Assembly (NCBI GenBank): GCA_009778235.1
Contig: WRKE01000208.1
Coordinates: 1 to 6,737, forward strand
DNA: 6,737 bases
Source: Pseudomonadota bacterium
GTDB lineage: Bacteria; Desulfobacterota; Desulfobulbia; Desulfobulbales; Desulfobulbaceae
Direction of reading: 5' to 3'
Both the position numbers and the translations under genes were made by a program. Shown here piece after piece: positions 1 to 6,257 of the stretch (within the stretch, counting starts at the first letter, position 1; the number at the start of each line of letters is the position of its first letter). Under the pieces are notes generated by a model, which was not told the DNA's origin, did no database searches, and was given only the letters and a program-made list of their open reading frames with translations.

Positions 1-330
1 GATTCGGCCATCCGCATCACCCATTTCCCCACCGGGATCGTGGTACAGTGCCAGAACGAGCGCAGCCAGCACCGCAACAAGGACATGGCCATGAAGATGC
101 TGATGTCCCGGTTGTTCGAGCGGGAGAAGGAGGAGCAGTTGCGCAACCAGGAAAATATCCAGGGCGACAAAAAGGAAATAGCCTGGGGCAGCCAGATCCG
201 TTCCTATGTGCTCCAGCCCTACCGCCTGATCAAGGATCACCGCACCAACACCGAAGAGGGCAATGTCGACGCGGTGTTAGACGGCCGGCTCGATTCCTTC
301 ATCAAGGCCTTTCTCCTCTGGCAGCCCTGA
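1..330 (+). CDS. prfB: Peptide chain release factor 2 (RF2), 3' part only
   Basis: This is the last 109 residues of a class-I release factor, which reads UAA/UGA stop codons in the ribosomal A site and triggers peptide release. The frame is open from base 1 and ends at TGA 328-330. Visible family blocks are the stretch just after the (off-window) GGQ loop, THFPTGIVVQCQNERSQHRNKD, here residues 7-28, and WGSQIRSYVLQPYRLIKDHRT further on. The ending AVLDGRLDSFIKAFL is also typical. The choice of Q rather than E in GIVVQCQ, and the WGSQIRSYV/VLDG.LD.FI tail, favour RF2 over RF1. The SPF anticodon-mimic motif, the GGQ motif and any programmed +1 frameshift site lie upstream of the window and cannot be checked. 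The next gene begins 21 nt after the stop, so the two are probably in one transcript. Confidence 0.95.
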   Translation, partial: DSAIRITHFPTGIVVQCQNERSQHRNKDMAMKMLMSRLFEREKEEQLRNQENIQGDKKEIAWGSQIRSYVLQPYRLIKDHRTNTEEGNVDAVLDGRLDSFIKAFLLWQP

Positions 331-351
331 GACCGGAGAAATACAAAAACC

Positions 352-1425
352 ATGATCAAGACCATCCGGGAACAGCAGGAGGCGCAGGAAGAGGTGGTGT
401 TGTCGCCCTATGCCTGCCTGAGCAGCCGGTCACGGGGGCGGATGGCCGAGGAGGAGCCTTGTCACCTGCGCACCGCCTTCCAGCGTGACCGGGACCGGAT
501 CATCCATTCCAAGACCTTCCGCCGGCTCAAGCACAAAACCCAGGTCTTTCTCGCCCCGGCCGGCGACCATTACCGCACCCGCCTGACCCATGTGCTGGAA
601 GTGTCGCAGATCGCCCGCACCATGGCAGTCTGCCTGCGGCTCAACGAGCACCTGACCGAGGCCATTGCCCTGGGCCATGACCTCGGCCACACCCCCTTCG
701 GCCATGCCGGCGAGTTTAACCTCAACCAGTTGCATCCCAAAGGATTCAAGCATTACTGCCAGAGCTTGCGGATCGTCGATTTCCTGGAAAATGGCGGCCA
801 GGGCCTCAACCTCACCTGGGAGGTCCGCAACGGCATCCTCAAGCACTCCAAGGGCTACGGCGAAATCCTTCCGGACGATACCGCCGAGTTGGCCGCCACC
901 CTGGAGGGCCAGTTGGTGCGGGTGGCGGACATCATGGCCTATGTCAACCACGACATGGACGACGCCCTGCGCGGCGGCATCCTCGCCAACGACGATCTGC
1001 CCGCGCATCTGCGGGCGGTGCTGGGCGACCGGTCCTCGCAGCGGATCAACGCCATGGTCGGCGACCTGGTCGCCGCCACCCTTGAACGTGGCGACGGCCG
1101 GCTCCATCTGAGTGGACGGATGAACGACACCATCAATGAATTGCGCTCCTTCCTCTACGACAACGTTTACCGCAACTATAGGGTACACAACGAATTCGAG
1201 AAGGCGCAGCGGATCATCCGCGACCTGTACGGTTATTTCCTGGAACACGAGCCGCCCACAGGCGGCGTCGGCGCTGGTTGCCGCCCGCGTCCGCCGTTGC
1301 AATCGCCGGAAGAGGAGCGGCAGCGGCATCGCCAGGTCTGCGACTTCATCGCCGGCATGACCGACCGCTACGCCCTGGCCCTGTATGAGCAGATTTTCAT
1401 CCCCAGGCCCTGGAGTGTGCTCTAG
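352..1425 (+). CDS. dgt: dGTPase-like HD-domain triphosphohydrolase
   Basis: The 357-residue protein belongs to the shorter class of deoxyguanosinetriphosphate triphosphohydrolase-like proteins, which cleave dNTPs to deoxynucleoside plus triphosphate in the cytosol and so adjust dNTP pools. The substrate of this member is not known. Visible signatures are the N-terminal block FQRDRDRIIHSKTFRRLKHKTQVF (residues 43-66), then RLTHVLEVSQIAR with His80, GHDLGHTPFGHAGE with the His109-Asp110 pair, and RVADIMAYVNHDMDDA with Asp193. His80, His109, Asp110 and Asp193 are the expected metal ligands. NLTWEVRNGILKHSKG (153-168) is another family block. The stretch 301-323 is rich in Gly, Pro and Arg and looks like a flexible insertion between C-terminal helices. 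ATG 352 is preceded by GGAGA at 335-339, about 12 nt away. The length fits the family. It lies 21 nt after prfB, which suggests co-transcription. Confidence 0.9.
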   Translation: MIKTIREQQEAQEEVVLSPYACLSSRSRGRMAEEEPCHLRTAFQRDRDRIIHSKTFRRLKHKTQVFLAPAGDHYRTRLTHVLEVSQIARTMAVCLRLNEHLTEAIALGHDLGHTPFGHAGEFNLNQLHPKGFKHYCQSLRIVDFLENGGQGLNLTWEVRNGILKHSKGYGEILPDDTAELAATLEGQLVRVADIMAYVNHDMDDALRGGILANDDLPAHLRAVLGDRSSQRINAMVGDLVAATLERGDGRLHLSGRMNDTINELRSFLYDNVYRNYRVHNEFEKAQRIIRDLYGYFLEHEPPTGGVGAGCRPRPPLQSPEEERQRHRQVCDFIAGMTDRYALALYEQIFIPRPWSVL

Positions 1426-1441
1426 GGAGCTTTGGCTCCCT
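1424..1441 (+). other. Small hairpin overlapping the dgt stop codon
   Basis: AGGGAGC (1424-1430) and GCTCCCT (1435-1441) form a 7-bp stem with a 4-nt loop. The left arm begins inside the TAG stop of dgt (1423-1425). No T-tract follows, the downstream bases being GCGGGGCC, so it is not a canonical intrinsic terminator. It could act as an mRNA 3' stabiliser, a rho-pausing structure or part of the valS leader fold. No function is shown by sequence alone. Confidence 0.45.
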
Positions 1442-1445
1442 GCGG

Positions 1446-1466
1446 GGCCTGGCGGAATCCCGGGCC
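1446..1466 (+). other. GC-rich hairpin in the dgt-valS spacer
   Basis: GGCCTGG (1446-1452) pairs with CCGGGCC (1460-1466), including one G-T wobble, around a 7-nt loop. It is followed by GCCCC and then mixed sequence, not by a T-run. It is one of three stem-loops in the 107-nt spacer between dgt and valS. In GC-rich DNA a stem of this size can arise by chance, so it is recorded as a structure without an assigned role. Confidence 0.35.
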
Positions 1467-1501
1467 GCCCCAAACTTGAGAGCCCTATCTTTTCCAACCC
1501 G

Positions 1502-1518
1502 ACCGCCCATGAGGCGGT
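1502..1518 (+). promoter_or_regulatory. Hairpin over the valS ribosome-binding region
   Basis: ACCGCC (1502-1507) and GGCGGT (1513-1518) form a perfect 6-bp stem with a CATGA loop. The right arm and the bases just after it (GGCGGTGG, 1513-1520) are the only G-rich, Shine-Dalgarno-like stretch within reach of the preferred valS ATG at 1533. Folding would therefore partly hide the ribosome-binding region. Translational control of valS is an inference. No T-box elements are seen. Confidence 0.35.
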
Positions 1519-1532
1519 GGAACAACAACCCT

Positions 1533-4217
1533 ATGCAAGCGACACATTCAGAAGATCCGAACAAGCACGATTTACCCAAGGGCTACGAGTTTGCCGAGGT
1601 GGAGCAGCGCTGGTACACCCGCTGGCTTGAGGAGGCAACCTTCAGCGCCCGCATGGATGTGGGCAAGCCAGCCTTTGCCATCGTCATCCCGCCGCCCAAC
1701 GTCACCGGCGTGCTCCATATCGGCCATGCCCTCAACAATACCCTCCAGGATATCCTGATCCGCTACCATCGGATGCGCGGCGACAACACCCTGTGGGTGC
1801 CGGGCACCGACCATGCGGGCATCGCCACCCAGAACGTGGTCGAGCGCCAACTGGCCAGCGAGAACCTGAGCCGCCACGACCTGGGCCGGGAACGATTCAT
1901 CGAGCGGGTCTGGGCCTGGAGGGAGGAGAAGGGCGGCACCATCATCAACCAGCTCAAGCGCATGGGCGCCTCCTGTGATTGGGGGCGCGAACGGTTCACC
2001 ATGGACGAAGGCCTGTCGCGGGCGGTGCGCGAGGTGTTCGTGCGCCTCTACCAGGAAGGGTTGATCTACAAGGGCGACTACATCGTCAACTGGTGCCCGC
2101 GCTGTCATACGGCCCTGGCCGACGACGAGGTCGAGCACGAGCCGATTGACGGCAAGCTCTACCACATCCGTTATCCCTATGCCGACGGATCAGGCCAGGT
2201 GGTGGTGGCCACCACCAGGCCCGAGACCATGCTCGGTGACACGGCGGTGGCGGTCCATCCCGATGACGAGCGCTATCAGCACCTGGCGAAGATCGGCATC
2301 GAGCTGCCGCTCACCGGCCGCACCATCCCGGTGGTTTTCGACCACCATGTGCAGCGGGAGTTCGGCACCGGCGCCCTCAAGGTCACCCCGGCGCACGACC
2401 GCGACGACTACGAGATCGGTCTGCGCCACGACCTGCCCCGACTCAAGGTGATGGATGAGCGTGGGGTGATGAACGAGGCCGCCGGCCGTTACGCCGGCCT
2501 GGACCGGTTCGCCTGCCGCCGGCAGATCGTGGCTGACCTTTCGGACGCGGGCTTGTTGGAGAAAATCGAGGAGTACCAGCACGCGCTGGGCAAGTGCTAC
2601 CGCTGTGGCACGGTGGTGGAGCCGACCACCTCCAAGCAATGGTTCGTCAGCGTCCGGCCCCTGGCCGACAAGGCGGTGGACGCGGTCCAACAGGGGCGGA
2701 TCAATCTCTACCCCAACACCTGGTACCGCACCTTTTACAGTTGGATGGAGAATATCCGCGATTGGTGCATCTCCAGGCAGATCTGGTGGGGCCATCGTAT
2801 CCCGGCCTGGACCTGCGCGGGCTGCGGCCAGTTGATCGTCGCGGCCAGCGATCCGGATTGCTGCCCCTTCTGCGGCTCCGCCGACCTGAGCCAGGAAAAC
2901 GACGTGCTCGACACCTGGTTCAGCTCGGCCCTGTGGCCTTTCTCCACCCTGGGCTGGCCGGAGCAGACCAGGGAGCTGGCCACCTTCTACCCCACCTCGG
3001 TGCTGATCACCAGCTTTGACATCCTCTTCTTCTGGGTGGCGCGGATGATGATGATGGGGCTCCACTTCATGGACGAGGTCCCCTTCCGCGACGTCTATCT
3101 CCATGCCCTGGTGCGCGACAAGCACGGCAAGAAGATGTCCAAGTCCACCGGCAACGTCATTGATCCGCTGGTGATGATCGAGCAGCACGGCACCGATGCC
3201 TTCCGTTTCACCCTCACCGCCTTTGCCGCCCAGGGCCGCGAGATCCGCATGGATGAGGAGCGGATCGACGGCTATCGCCGCTTCATCAACAAGCTGTGGA
3301 ACGCGGCCCGGTTCGCCCTGATGCACCTGGCCTCGGTTGATCCGGAGATCACCTCCCTGGCGGCTGAGCCCAAAGAGTTGGCCTTGGCGCATCGCTGGAT
3401 CCTGAGCCGGACCAACGCCGCCATCGTTTCGGTGCGGACGGCGCTGGATGGCTACAATTTCAACGAGGTGGCCCAGGCCAACTACCGTTTCGTCTGGCAC
3501 GAGGTCTGCGACTGGTATCTGGAATGGATCAAGGCCGATTTGGCAAGTGAGGCGGCCGCGGTCCGCGACCAGGCCAAGGCGGTGCTGCTGATTGTGCTGG
3601 AACAGGTGCTCAAGCTGATGCACCCGGTTACCCCGTTTGTCACCGAGGAGATCTGGAGCCGGTTGCCCGGCGTCCGCGGCTCGGTCATGGTCGAGCCCTA
3701 CCCCGAGGCCAATCCCGCCTGGGAGGATGAGGAGGCGGAAAACACCATGAACCTGCTCATGGGGGTCATCTCCGGGCTGCGCACCATCCGCACCGAGGCC
3801 GAGGTGCATCCCAGCGCTCGCGTCGAGGCGACGCTGATCTGTCCTGATCCGGACAAACGGCGGAAACTGACCGAGTTTGCCGCCGGCATCCGGGCCATGG
3901 TCCGCGCCAGCTCGCTGGCCATTGTCGGGAGTGGACTGGTCCCGGACGACGCTGGCCACGGCCTGGTGCAGGAGGTGGAGCTGGTGGTGGAGCTTAGGGG
4001 GGCGATCGATGTGGCCGGCGAGTTGGATAAGCTGGCCAAGGAGCGGGTCAAGTTGGAAAAGGAGTTGGAACGGGTGACGGGCAAGCTCGGCAACCAGCAG
4101 TTCATGCGCAACGCACCCGAGGCCGTGGTGGCCAAGGAGCGCGACAAGGAGGCCGAGACCCGCGCCCGGCTGGCCAAGGCCATTGAATCCACTGAACGAT
4201 TGGGTAAACTGCGCTGA
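1533..4217 (+). CDS. valS: Valyl-tRNA synthetase
   Basis: Cytosolic class-Ia synthetase that charges tRNA-Val and hydrolyses mischarged Thr-tRNA. With ATG 1533 the protein is 894 residues, a normal bacterial length. Seen in order: the PPPNVTGVLHIGHAL block with HIGH at 62-65; the CP1 editing domain with TTRPETMLGDTAV (227-239) and KVTPAHDRDD (283-292), where Lys283, Thr285, Asp289 and Asp292 have the spacing of known editing-pocket residues; WCISRQIWWGHRIPAW (411-426); KMSKS (534-538); the anticodon-binding helical region; and a charged C-terminal coiled coil (about 829-890). Cysteine pairs 188/191 with 355/358, and 428/431 with 444/447, look like zinc knuckles. In-frame upstream starts exist (TTG 1476, ATG 1509), but they add a stretch (RALSFPTRPPMRRWNNNP) unlike the family and lack a ribosome-binding site, so 1533 is chosen. 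The stop TGA at 4215-4217 is 1 nt before nadC. Confidence 0.97.
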   Translation: MQATHSEDPNKHDLPKGYEFAEVEQRWYTRWLEEATFSARMDVGKPAFAIVIPPPNVTGVLHIGHALNNTLQDILIRYHRMRGDNTLWVPGTDHAGIATQNVVERQLASENLSRHDLGRERFIERVWAWREEKGGTIINQLKRMGASCDWGRERFTMDEGLSRAVREVFVRLYQEGLIYKGDYIVNWCPRCHTALADDEVEHEPIDGKLYHIRYPYADGSGQVVVATTRPETMLGDTAVAVHPDDERYQHLAKIGIELPLTGRTIPVVFDHHVQREFGTGALKVTPAHDRDDYEIGLRHDLPRLKVMDERGVMNEAAGRYAGLDRFACRRQIVADLSDAGLLEKIEEYQHALGKCYRCGTVVEPTTSKQWFVSVRPLADKAVDAVQQGRINLYPNTWYRTFYSWMENIRDWCISRQIWWGHRIPAWTCAGCGQLIVAASDPDCCPFCGSADLSQENDVLDTWFSSALWPFSTLGWPEQTRELATFYPTSVLITSFDILFFWVARMMMMGLHFMDEVPFRDVYLHALVRDKHGKKMSKSTGNVIDPLVMIEQHGTDAFRFTLTAFAAQGREIRMDEERIDGYRRFINKLWNAARFALMHLASVDPEITSLAAEPKELALAHRWILSRTNAAIVSVRTALDGYNFNEVAQANYRFVWHEVCDWYLEWIKADLASEAAAVRDQAKAVLLIVLEQVLKLMHPVTPFVTEEIWSRLPGVRGSVMVEPYPEANPAWEDEEAENTMNLLMGVISGLRTIRTEAEVHPSARVEATLICPDPDKRRKLTEFAAGIRAMVRASSLAIVGSGLVPDDAGHGLVQEVELVVELRGAIDVAGELDKLAKERVKLEKELERVTGKLGNQQFMRNAPEAVVAKERDKEAETRARLAKAIESTERLGKLR

Positions 4218-4218
4218 T

Positions 4219-5058
4219 ATGGATACTTTTCTTCTCGATACCCTGCTGCGGAATTTTCTTGCCGAAGACCTGGAACACGGCGACATCACCACCGAGGCGA
4301 TTTTTTCGCCGCTCGACCAGGCCCAGGCCAGCTTTGTCGCCCGCGAGCCCATGACCGTGGTCGGCATGGAAACCGTGGCCGCAAGGGTTTTTGGGTTACT
4401 CGATCCGGCCGTGGCCTGCGCCGGGGCCGTGCCCGACGGCAGCCGGGTGGGTAAGGGCGAGGTGCTGCTGCGGCTTAGCGGCGCCACCCGCACCCTGCTT
4501 CGGGGCGAGCGGGTGGCGCTCAATCTGGTCCAGCGGCTCTGTGGCATCGCCACTCTGGCCTCGGCCTTTGCCGATGAGGTCAGGCCCATACGAGCGAAAA
4601 TCGTCGATACCCGGAAAACCACGCCGGGCCTGCGGCTGTTGGAAAAATACGCGGTCCGGGCCAGCGGCGGCGCCAATAACCACCGCTATAGCCTAAGCGA
4701 CGGCGTACTGATCAAAGACAATCACATCGCCGCCTGCGGTTCGATTACCGAAGCGGTGCGCCGGGTGCGGGCCGGGGTGCCGCATACCATCAATATCGAG
4801 GTCGAGACCGACACCCTGGCCCAGGTGGAGGAATGTTTGGCCTGCAAGGTCGGGGTGATCATGCTCGACAATATGGATCTGGCCACCATGCGCCAGGCGG
4901 TGACCATGATCGCCGGGCGGGCGGTGATCGAGGCCTCGGGCGGGGTCAACCTTGAAACCGTGCGCGGTATTGCCGAGACCGGGGTGGATATCATCTCGGT
5001 GGGAGCGCTCACCCACAGTGCCCGCGCCCGCGACATCGGCATGGATTGGCGGGAGTAA
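4219..5058 (+). CDS. nadC: Nicotinate-nucleotide pyrophosphorylase (quinolinate phosphoribosyltransferase)
   Basis: Converts quinolinate and PRPP to nicotinate mononucleotide, CO2 and pyrophosphate, a committed step of de novo NAD synthesis in the cytosol. From ATG 4219 the protein has 279 residues, the usual length. Visible blocks are EDLEHGDITTEAI (16-28, N-terminal domain), ALNLVQRLCGIATLA (100-114), DTRKTTPGLR (130-139), SGGANNHRYSLSDGVLIKDNHI (149-170), IEVETD (193-198), MLDNM (215-219) and EASGGV with VDIISVGALTHSA (238-268). Arg132, Lys133, His155, Arg156, Lys166, Glu194 and Asp217 match conserved substrate-binding positions. An in-frame TTG at 4183 inside valS is possible but would add an atypical 12-residue leader. 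ATG 4219 lies 1 nt after the valS stop with no strong Shine-Dalgarno, which points to translational coupling. The usual partners nadA and nadB are not in the window. Confidence 0.96.
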   Translation: MDTFLLDTLLRNFLAEDLEHGDITTEAIFSPLDQAQASFVAREPMTVVGMETVAARVFGLLDPAVACAGAVPDGSRVGKGEVLLRLSGATRTLLRGERVALNLVQRLCGIATLASAFADEVRPIRAKIVDTRKTTPGLRLLEKYAVRASGGANNHRYSLSDGVLIKDNHIAACGSITEAVRRVRAGVPHTINIEVETDTLAQVEECLACKVGVIMLDNMDLATMRQAVTMIAGRAVIEASGGVNLETVRGIAETGVDIISVGALTHSARARDIGMDWRE

Positions 5059-5071
5059 GCGCGTCTCCCGC

Positions 5072-5087
5072 AAGCGGCAATCCGCTT
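5072..5087 (+). other. Small hairpin in the nadC-thpR spacer
   Basis: AAGCGG (5072-5077) and CCGCTT (5082-5087) form a 6-bp stem with a CAAT loop, starting 13 nt after the nadC stop. Only TTT-like sequence (5086-5088) follows, so at best it is a weak terminator or an RNA stability element. The rest of the 117-nt spacer (5059-5175) shows no convincing promoter or gene. Confidence 0.35.
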
Positions 5088-5175
5088 TGAACCCTCGGCA
5101 ATTGCGCTCAACCAAAGCCGCCCCTGTTGCCCGCAAGGGACGGTTGCAATCGTCGGCATCCGCGTCCAGCTCAGC

Positions 5176-5742
5176 ATGAATAAACGACTCTTTGTCGCGG
5201 TCGATCCGTCAGATTCGGTCCGGAAACAGCTCGCCTTGCTCTGTTGCGGCCTGCCCGATGCCCGCTGGCTCGCTCCCGATCAGATGCACCTCACCCTGTG
5301 CTTCATCGGTGAGGTCGATGGGGCCATCTTCCTTGATATTCGCGAAACCCTGGCCGAGATTGTTGCCCCGCCGTTTGACCTGCGGGTGCGGGGGGTAGGG
5401 TTTTTCCCGCCCAGGGGACAGCCCCGGGTGGTCTGGGCAGGGATCGAGCGTTGCGAATCGCTGCTGAGCCTCCAGCGCAAGATCGTCACCCTCTTGATCC
5501 GGATGGGTATTGAACTTGAAAACCGGAAATATACCCCGCACATCACCCTGGCCCGCCTGCAGCACACCCCGGCCACCAAGGTCGGCAAATACCTCGGGGA
5601 AAACGGGCTGTTTTCCGGAGGCACGTTCACCGTGGACCACTTTTCCCTCTATACGAGCGTGCTCGGCCGCAAGGGCGCCAGCCATTGCATCGAACAGACC
5701 TACCTGCTTGGCCAGAAAGGACCGGTCCAGGAAAAAAATTGA
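5176..5742 (+). CDS. thpR: RNA 2',3'-cyclic phosphodiesterase / 2'-5' RNA ligase family (2H)
   Basis: The 188-residue protein is a 2H-superfamily enzyme of the ThpR/LigT group. Members open RNA 2',3'-cyclic phosphates and can reversibly join tRNA halves with a 2'-5' bond; the physiological substrate in bacteria is unclear. Both catalytic His-x-Thr motifs are present: HLT at 38-40 (MHLTLCFIGEV) and HIT at 122-124 (YTPHITLARL), with the N-terminal RLFVAVDPS strand and FSLYTSVL near the end also typical. Length fits the family. ATG 5176 is the natural start because the RLFVAVD strand begins at residue 4, although I see no good Shine-Dalgarno sequence upstream. It lies 117 nt after nadC in the same direction, so read-through from the valS-nadC transcript is likely. 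The coding region is followed by a terminator-like element at 5779. Confidence 0.93.
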   Translation: MNKRLFVAVDPSDSVRKQLALLCCGLPDARWLAPDQMHLTLCFIGEVDGAIFLDIRETLAEIVAPPFDLRVRGVGFFPPRGQPRVVWAGIERCESLLSLQRKIVTLLIRMGIELENRKYTPHITLARLQHTPATKVGKYLGENGLFSGGTFTVDHFSLYTSVLGRKGASHCIEQTYLLGQKGPVQEKN

Positions 5743-5778
5743 TCTGTTGACCACGATCCGGCCCCGGCAGTTGGCTGT

Positions 5779-5804
5779 TTTTCCGGATAACCGGATAATT
5801 TTTT
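5779..5804 (+). terminator. Probable intrinsic terminator after thpR
   Basis: TCCGG (5782-5786) and CCGGA (5791-5795) form a 5-bp GC-rich stem with an ATAA loop. Beyond one T-T mismatch, two further A-T pairs extend it (5779-5780 with 5797-5798). A run of six T follows at 5799-5804. The position, 37 nt after the thpR stop, suits the end of the valS-nadC-thpR transcript. The stem is short, so efficiency is uncertain. The same bases are a tandem copy of CCGGATAA (5783-5790 and 5791-5798). Confidence 0.55.
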
Positions 5805-5925
5805 CATGAAATCAGGAAATGCCGGGCAAGAAGTGTGGGTGAAGGGCGGTGGCCCCCTGGTCGCTGTCCTCGGCAACCCTTGGTATGGTCACAAAAAAAT
5901 TTTCCACCGCTGTCCCTGAACCAAT

Positions 5926-5965
5926 CGCCACCCGGCAGCCCGCGGCATGACCGCGCCAGGTGGCG
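5926..5965. repeat. Nested GC-rich palindrome (two-tier hairpin)
   Basis: The outer arms CGCCACC (5926-5932) and GGTGGCG (5959-5965) are perfect 7-bp complements. Inside them CGCGG (5941-5945) and CCGCG (5951-5955) form a second 5-bp stem with a CATGA loop, leaving an asymmetric internal loop (8 nt left, 3 nt right). No T-run follows directly on either strand, so it does not look like an intrinsic terminator. It could be an extragenic palindromic repeat (REP-like), part of a structured RNA, or a protein-binding dyad. Only one copy is visible here, so a repeat family cannot be shown. Confidence 0.5.
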
Positions 5966-6025
5966 TGCCATGATCTATTGAATGTTCCATGTTGATTTTC
6001 TTTTGGTTACCCCAGGCGGACCATG

Positions 6026-6047
6026 GCCCACAGGGAACTGTTTGGGT
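6026..6047. other. Hairpin with a GNRA-type loop
   Basis: CCCACAG (6027-6033) pairs with CTG (6038-6040) and TGGG (6043-6046), with a 2-nt TT bulge and a GGAA loop (6034-6037). A G-T wobble (6026/6047) can close it. It lies about 60 nt downstream of the nested palindrome in the same gene-free stretch. Whether it is transcribed is unknown. Confidence 0.3.
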
Positions 6048-6087
6048 GGCAATTCGATCCATTTCTCCTTGTTTTTCATAATGCCGT

Positions 6088-6103
6088 AAAAACGGACGTT
6101 TTT
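6088..6103. other. AAAAACG/CGTTTTT dyad
   Basis: AAAAACG (6088-6094) and CGTTTTT (6097-6103) are perfect 7-bp inverted repeats separated by GA. As RNA the stem would be mostly A-U with a tight loop, so a DNA-binding site or intrinsically bent A-tract is at least as likely as a terminator. It lies about 190 bp upstream of the inferred start of the sigma-54 transcript. Confidence 0.3.
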
Positions 6104-6105
6104 CC

Positions 6106-6146
6106 GAAAATATGGAAACCAGGCGATGAAGATAAGGAAAATATGG
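6106..6146. repeat. Spaced direct repeat GAAAATATGG x2
   Basis: The 10-mer GAAAATATGG occurs at 6106-6115 and again at 6137-6146, a period of 31 bp, close to three helical turns. Relative to the inferred transcription start near 6284 the copies lie at about -178 and -147, within the usual range for upstream activator sites of sigma-54 promoters. In AT-rich DNA a repeat of this length may be chance, so the regulatory reading is tentative. Confidence 0.3.
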
Positions 6147-6185
6147 GGCGAAAAAGGACGGTCCAAGGAAAATCTCTCCCGGTTT

Positions 6186-6199
6186 TGTTTAAATAAACA
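6186..6199. promoter_or_regulatory. TGTTTA/TAAACA palindrome, candidate activator site
   Basis: TGTTTA (6186-6191) and TAAACA (6194-6199) are perfect 6-bp inverted arms with a 2-nt AA spacer. Its centre is about 90 bp upstream of the start inferred from the sigma-54 promoter. The very AT-rich segment between it and the promoter (to about 6231) would bend easily, as expected between an enhancer-binding protein and sigma-54 polymerase. I found no clean IHF consensus. The cognate regulator is not identifiable from the window. Confidence 0.35.
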
Positions 6200-6257
6200 T
6201 AGTAAGATCAATTATAAATATATTTTATTCGCAATGCTCAGGACCGTCGGTATTTTC

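Noticed and set aside
430..1497. Long minus-strand open frame (355 codons) opposite dgt
   Set aside because: It is a shadow of the dgt gene, whose HD motifs and ribosome-binding site are clear; the antisense product matches nothing I know.
1424..1500. Intrinsic terminator between dgt and valS
   Set aside because: Hairpins are present but none is followed by a T-run at the right distance.
2190..4676. Very long open frame (828 codons) on the minus strand opposite valS and nadC
   Set aside because: It is antisense to two clearly recognised genes, its translation has no family resemblance, and such mirror frames are expected in GC-rich coding DNA with strong third-position bias.
5806..5919. Short + strand frame of 37 codons just after the terminator
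   Set aside because: It starts directly after a T-run with no Shine-Dalgarno, has no recognised motif, and would begin downstream of the terminator without a visible promoter.
5820..5975. Possible known riboswitch or housekeeping RNA (cyclic-di-GMP, cobalamin, SRP, 6S)
   Set aside because: The conserved cores of these RNAs were looked for by eye and not found; only generic stems are present. A covariance-model search would settle it.
6121..6165. Possible fluoride-type riboswitch because of GGCGATGAA
   Set aside because: Beyond that short match the required pseudoknot arms and conserved bases are missing, and it lies upstream of the inferred transcription start.
5975..6211. Minus-strand frame of 78 codons in the intergenic region
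   Set aside because: No ribosome-binding site or family match was recognised, it spans several palindromes, and its composition follows the AT-rich DNA.
6157..6248. Inverted repeat GACGGTCC (6157-6164) with GGACCGTC (6241-6248)
   Set aside because: Only 8 bp with a 76-bp gap and no extension on either side, and no mobile-element gene between them; most likely chance.
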